From: Streptomyces laculatispora
Lineage (GTDB): Bacteria; Actinomycetota; Actinomycetes; Streptomycetales; Streptomycetaceae
Length of the DNA: 53,812 nt
Assembly: GCF_017353455.1 (NCBI RefSeq)
Contig: NZ_JAFMPZ010000051.1
Coordinates: forward strand, 1 to 53,812
Direction of reading: 5' to 3'
Under the pieces are notes generated by a model. The model saw only the letters and a program-made list of their open reading frames with translations. It searched no databases and was not told the DNA's origin. Positions 52,012 to 53,812 of this stretch are shown piece by piece. Numbering within the stretch: the first letter of the stretch is position 1; the number at the start of each line of letters is the position of its first letter. The position numbers and the translations under genes were made by a program.

Positions 52012-52887
52012 CTACTTGACGGCGCCCGCGGAGAGCCCCGACTTCCAGAAGCGCTGGAGCAGCGCGAAGGCGAGGATCAGCGGCAGGACCGCGAGCAGCG
52101 AACCCATGATCACCACGGGGTAGTACTCGGGCGAGACCGTGGCGGAGCTGTTCCAGATGTACAGACCGAGGCTGACGGGATACAGGTCCTGGTCGGAGAG
52201 CATCACCATGGGCAGGAAGAAGTTGTTCCAGATCGCGGTGAGCTGGAACAGGAACACGGTGACCAGACCCGGCCCGAGCATCCGCAGCGCGACCCGGAAG
52301 TACGTCGTCAGTTCCCCGGCACCGTCCACCCGGGCCGCTTCGAGCACCTCGTCGGGCACGTAGCCCTGGCTGAATATCCGGCCCAGGTACACGCCGAACG
52401 GGTTGAAGAGCACCGGGATGAACACGGACCAGAAGGTGTTGACCAGTCCGGTGCCGGACGCCATCAGGTACAGCGGCAGCGCCAGCACGGTCTGCGGCAC
52501 CATCACCGCGGCGAGGACCAGGCCGAACAGCTTCTCCTTGTGCGCGAAGCGGTACTTGTCGAAGGCGTACCCGCAGGCGATGCTGATCAGCGCGCCGAGT
52601 GCCGCGCCGAGGACCGCGTACAGCAGGCTGTTGCCGTACCAGCGCCCGTACACACCGCCGTCCATCGCGAAGAGGTCCTTGAGGTTCTGCGCGAAGGAGA
52701 AGTGGTCGAGCGAGAGGACGTCGCTGCCGAACAGGGCGTCGCGGTCCTTCGACGAGGCGAGCACCAGCCACAGCACCGGCAGCAGCGTGTACAGCACGGA
52801 GATGCCGACGACCAGGTTGACGACGGAGCGGCCCAGCAGGCGGGGACGCAGGACGGCGGCCGTGCGGCCGGGACTCGTCGCGCTCAT
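52012..52887 (-). CDS. carbohydrate ABC transporter permease (MalG type)
   Basis: This 291-aa membrane subunit has an N-terminal span (VVNLVVGISVLYTLLPVLWL) and the EAA loop LEAARVDGAGELTTYFRVAL. The C-terminus ends WKSGLSAGAVK. ATG 52887 overlaps the stop of the upstream permease (52884). It is followed after 38 nt by the dehydrogenase gene. Confidence 0.92.
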   Translation of the reverse strand: MSATSPGRTAAVLRPRLLGRSVVNLVVGISVLYTLLPVLWLVLASSKDRDALFGSDVLSLDHFSFAQNLKDLFAMDGGVYGRWYGNSLLYAVLGAALGALISIACGYAFDKYRFAHKEKLFGLVLAAVMVPQTVLALPLYLMASGTGLVNTFWSVFIPVLFNPFGVYLGRIFSQGYVPDEVLEAARVDGAGELTTYFRVALRMLGPGLVTVFLFQLTAIWNNFFLPMVMLSDQDLYPVSLGLYIWNSSATVSPEYYPVVIMGSLLAVLPLILAFALLQRFWKSGLSAGAVK

Positions 52888-53812
52888 CGGACGTCCTCCT
52901 CGGGGGCGTTGGAGCGGTTGGTCCAGCGGGTCACGCCGTAGGAGAGCGCGATCGTGAGGACCAGCAGGACAACCGAGGCCGCGGCGGCCAGGCCGTAGTT
53001 GTTACGGGTGAACGCGGCGTCGTAGATGTACATGCTGGGCGAGAACCGCGAGCTGATCATCGGGGTCGACTGGCTCAGCAGCATCGGCTCGGTGAAGAGC
53101 TGGAGCGCGAAGATCAGGGTGAACATCGCGACCATCACGACCGAGGAGCGCACGAGTGGCGTCTTGACCTGGAGCGCGGTCCGGACCGGTCCGGCACCGT
53201 CGACGACGGACGCCTCGATGACCTCGCGCGGCACGGCCTGCAGGGCGGCGTAGAAGACCACCATGCTGTAACCGAGATTGCTCCACAGGGCGATGTTCAC
53301 GATCGACGGCACCACCGTGTGCACACCGAGGAAGTCGATCGTGATGTCCGCCTTGCCGAGCAGGTCGATCACCGGGCTCAGCCCAGGTGTGTAGAGGTAG
53401 AGCCAGATGACGGCGGCGATGATGCCCGGCACGGCGTGCGGCAGGAAGAGCCCGAGCTGCGCCCAGGAGCGCAGCCGCACCACTCCGGAGTCCAGCAGCA
53501 GGGCCAGCGCGAGCGCGCCGATCACCATCACCGGGATGTAGATCAGGCAGTACAGGACGACGGTGCCCAGGCCGCTGAGGAACGTCGGGTCGCTCAGCAC
53601 GGCGGTGTAGCTGCGCAGCCCGACGAAGACCGTGCGCTCCGGACCGAAGCCGAGCCCCGGCTGGTCGTCGCTGAAGAAGCTGAGCCAGACGGCGGTCGCG
53701 ACCGGTATCAGGAAGACCGTCACCAGGAGGATGAAGAAGGGGGTCATCAGGGCGCCGGCCGCGCCGAGTTCACGACGTCTGGCGGACTTGCGGGGGGTGC
53801 CCGGGGGTGTGG
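52884..53812 (-). CDS. sugar ABC transporter permease (MalF type), start beyond window
   Basis: At least 309 residues are visible. The frame stays open from an internal ATG at 53747 to the window edge and reads PPGTPRKSARRRELGAAGAL before the first span (MTPFFILLVTVFLIPVATAV), so the true start is outside. The EAA loop is EASVVDGAGPVRTALQVKTP. It pairs with the MalG-type permease. A solute-binding protein gene is expected further upstream, outside the window (inference). Confidence 0.9.
   Translation of the reverse strand, partial: TPPGTPRKSARRRELGAAGALMTPFFILLVTVFLIPVATAVWLSFFSDDQPGLGFGPERTVFVGLRSYTAVLSDPTFLSGLGTVVLYCLIYIPVMVIGALALALLLDSGVVRLRSWAQLGLFLPHAVPGIIAAVIWLYLYTPGLSPVIDLLGKADITIDFLGVHTVVPSIVNIALWSNLGYSMVVFYAALQAVPREVIEASVVDGAGPVRTALQVKTPLVRSSVVMVAMFTLIFALQLFTEPMLLSQSTPMISSRFSPSMYIYDAAFTRNNYGLAAAASVVLLVLTIALSYGVTRWTNRSNAPEEDVR

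Overview
The window is high-GC actinobacterial DNA, almost certainly a Streptomyces chromosome. The signs are GTG starts, 4-nt ATGA/GTGA overlaps, Tat signals, a DUF2264 protein, a paralogous EF-G, an ECF42-type sigma factor paired with a DGPF protein, and LacI/GntR-controlled sugar ABC systems. All calls come from reading the sequence and translations by eye. No database search was run.

Layout. (1) 1-10.1 kb is a polysaccharide/oligosaccharide utilisation locus. It has a truncated Tat-exported protein, a LacI regulator and a D-2-hydroxyacid dehydrogenase on the minus strand. Divergent from these are two LplB/YtcP-type permeases, a large lipoprotein solute-binding protein, a secreted M1 metallopeptidase and a secreted beta-helix protein with an F5/8C-like domain. 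The same 10-mer (AACCGCTTAC or its complement) lies in front of the truncated gene and of the transporter operon, and is probably the LacI operator. (2) 10.3-12.9 kb is eroded. A TetR C-terminal remnant abuts an NAD-epimerase that has lost its natural start, and a frameshifted PKD/carbohydrate-binding secreted protein follows. (3) 13.0-14.7 kb is a split transketolase, followed by tRNA-Pro(GGG).

(4) 14.9-31.6 kb may be an old genomic island. It is bounded on the left by the intact tRNA-Pro and on the right by a degenerate copy of that tRNA's 3' half. It contains unknown small ORFs, a MerR-like gene, an IS630 remnant, an aromatic (probably N-containing) ring catabolic cluster, its LysR regulator, a PAS/GAF remnant and a DEAD-box helicase. 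The catabolic cluster encodes an HpaB-type monooxygenase, an extradiol dioxygenase, an RraA-type aldolase, a cupin, an aldehyde dehydrogenase, a RidA-like deaminase, an NCS1 permease, a flavin reductase, an acyl-CoA-dehydrogenase-like oxygenase and an FAH-fold hydrolase. This is a plausible complete meta-cleavage route, but I do not recognise it as a described operon.

(5) 31.7-45 kb is more ordinary: a DGPF/ECF42 pair with a candidate ECF promoter, GntR, an LLM oxidoreductase, a long GAPDH, an EF-G paralogue with a possible upstream leader ORF, a frameshifted TPR protein, a DUF2510 protein, a methyltransferase, an NTF2-like protein and an S66 peptidase. (6) 45-49 kb is an L-lactate utilisation locus (FadR/LldR-type regulator plus lutABC) with two TGGTNNNACCA operators. 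(7) 49-53.8 kb is a second sugar locus on the minus strand: DUF2264, a hydroxyacid dehydrogenase paralogous to the one at 1.5 kb, and two MalG/MalF-type permeases, the last running off the window. The two sugar loci share gene types, so they may process related uronate/glycan-derived substrates.
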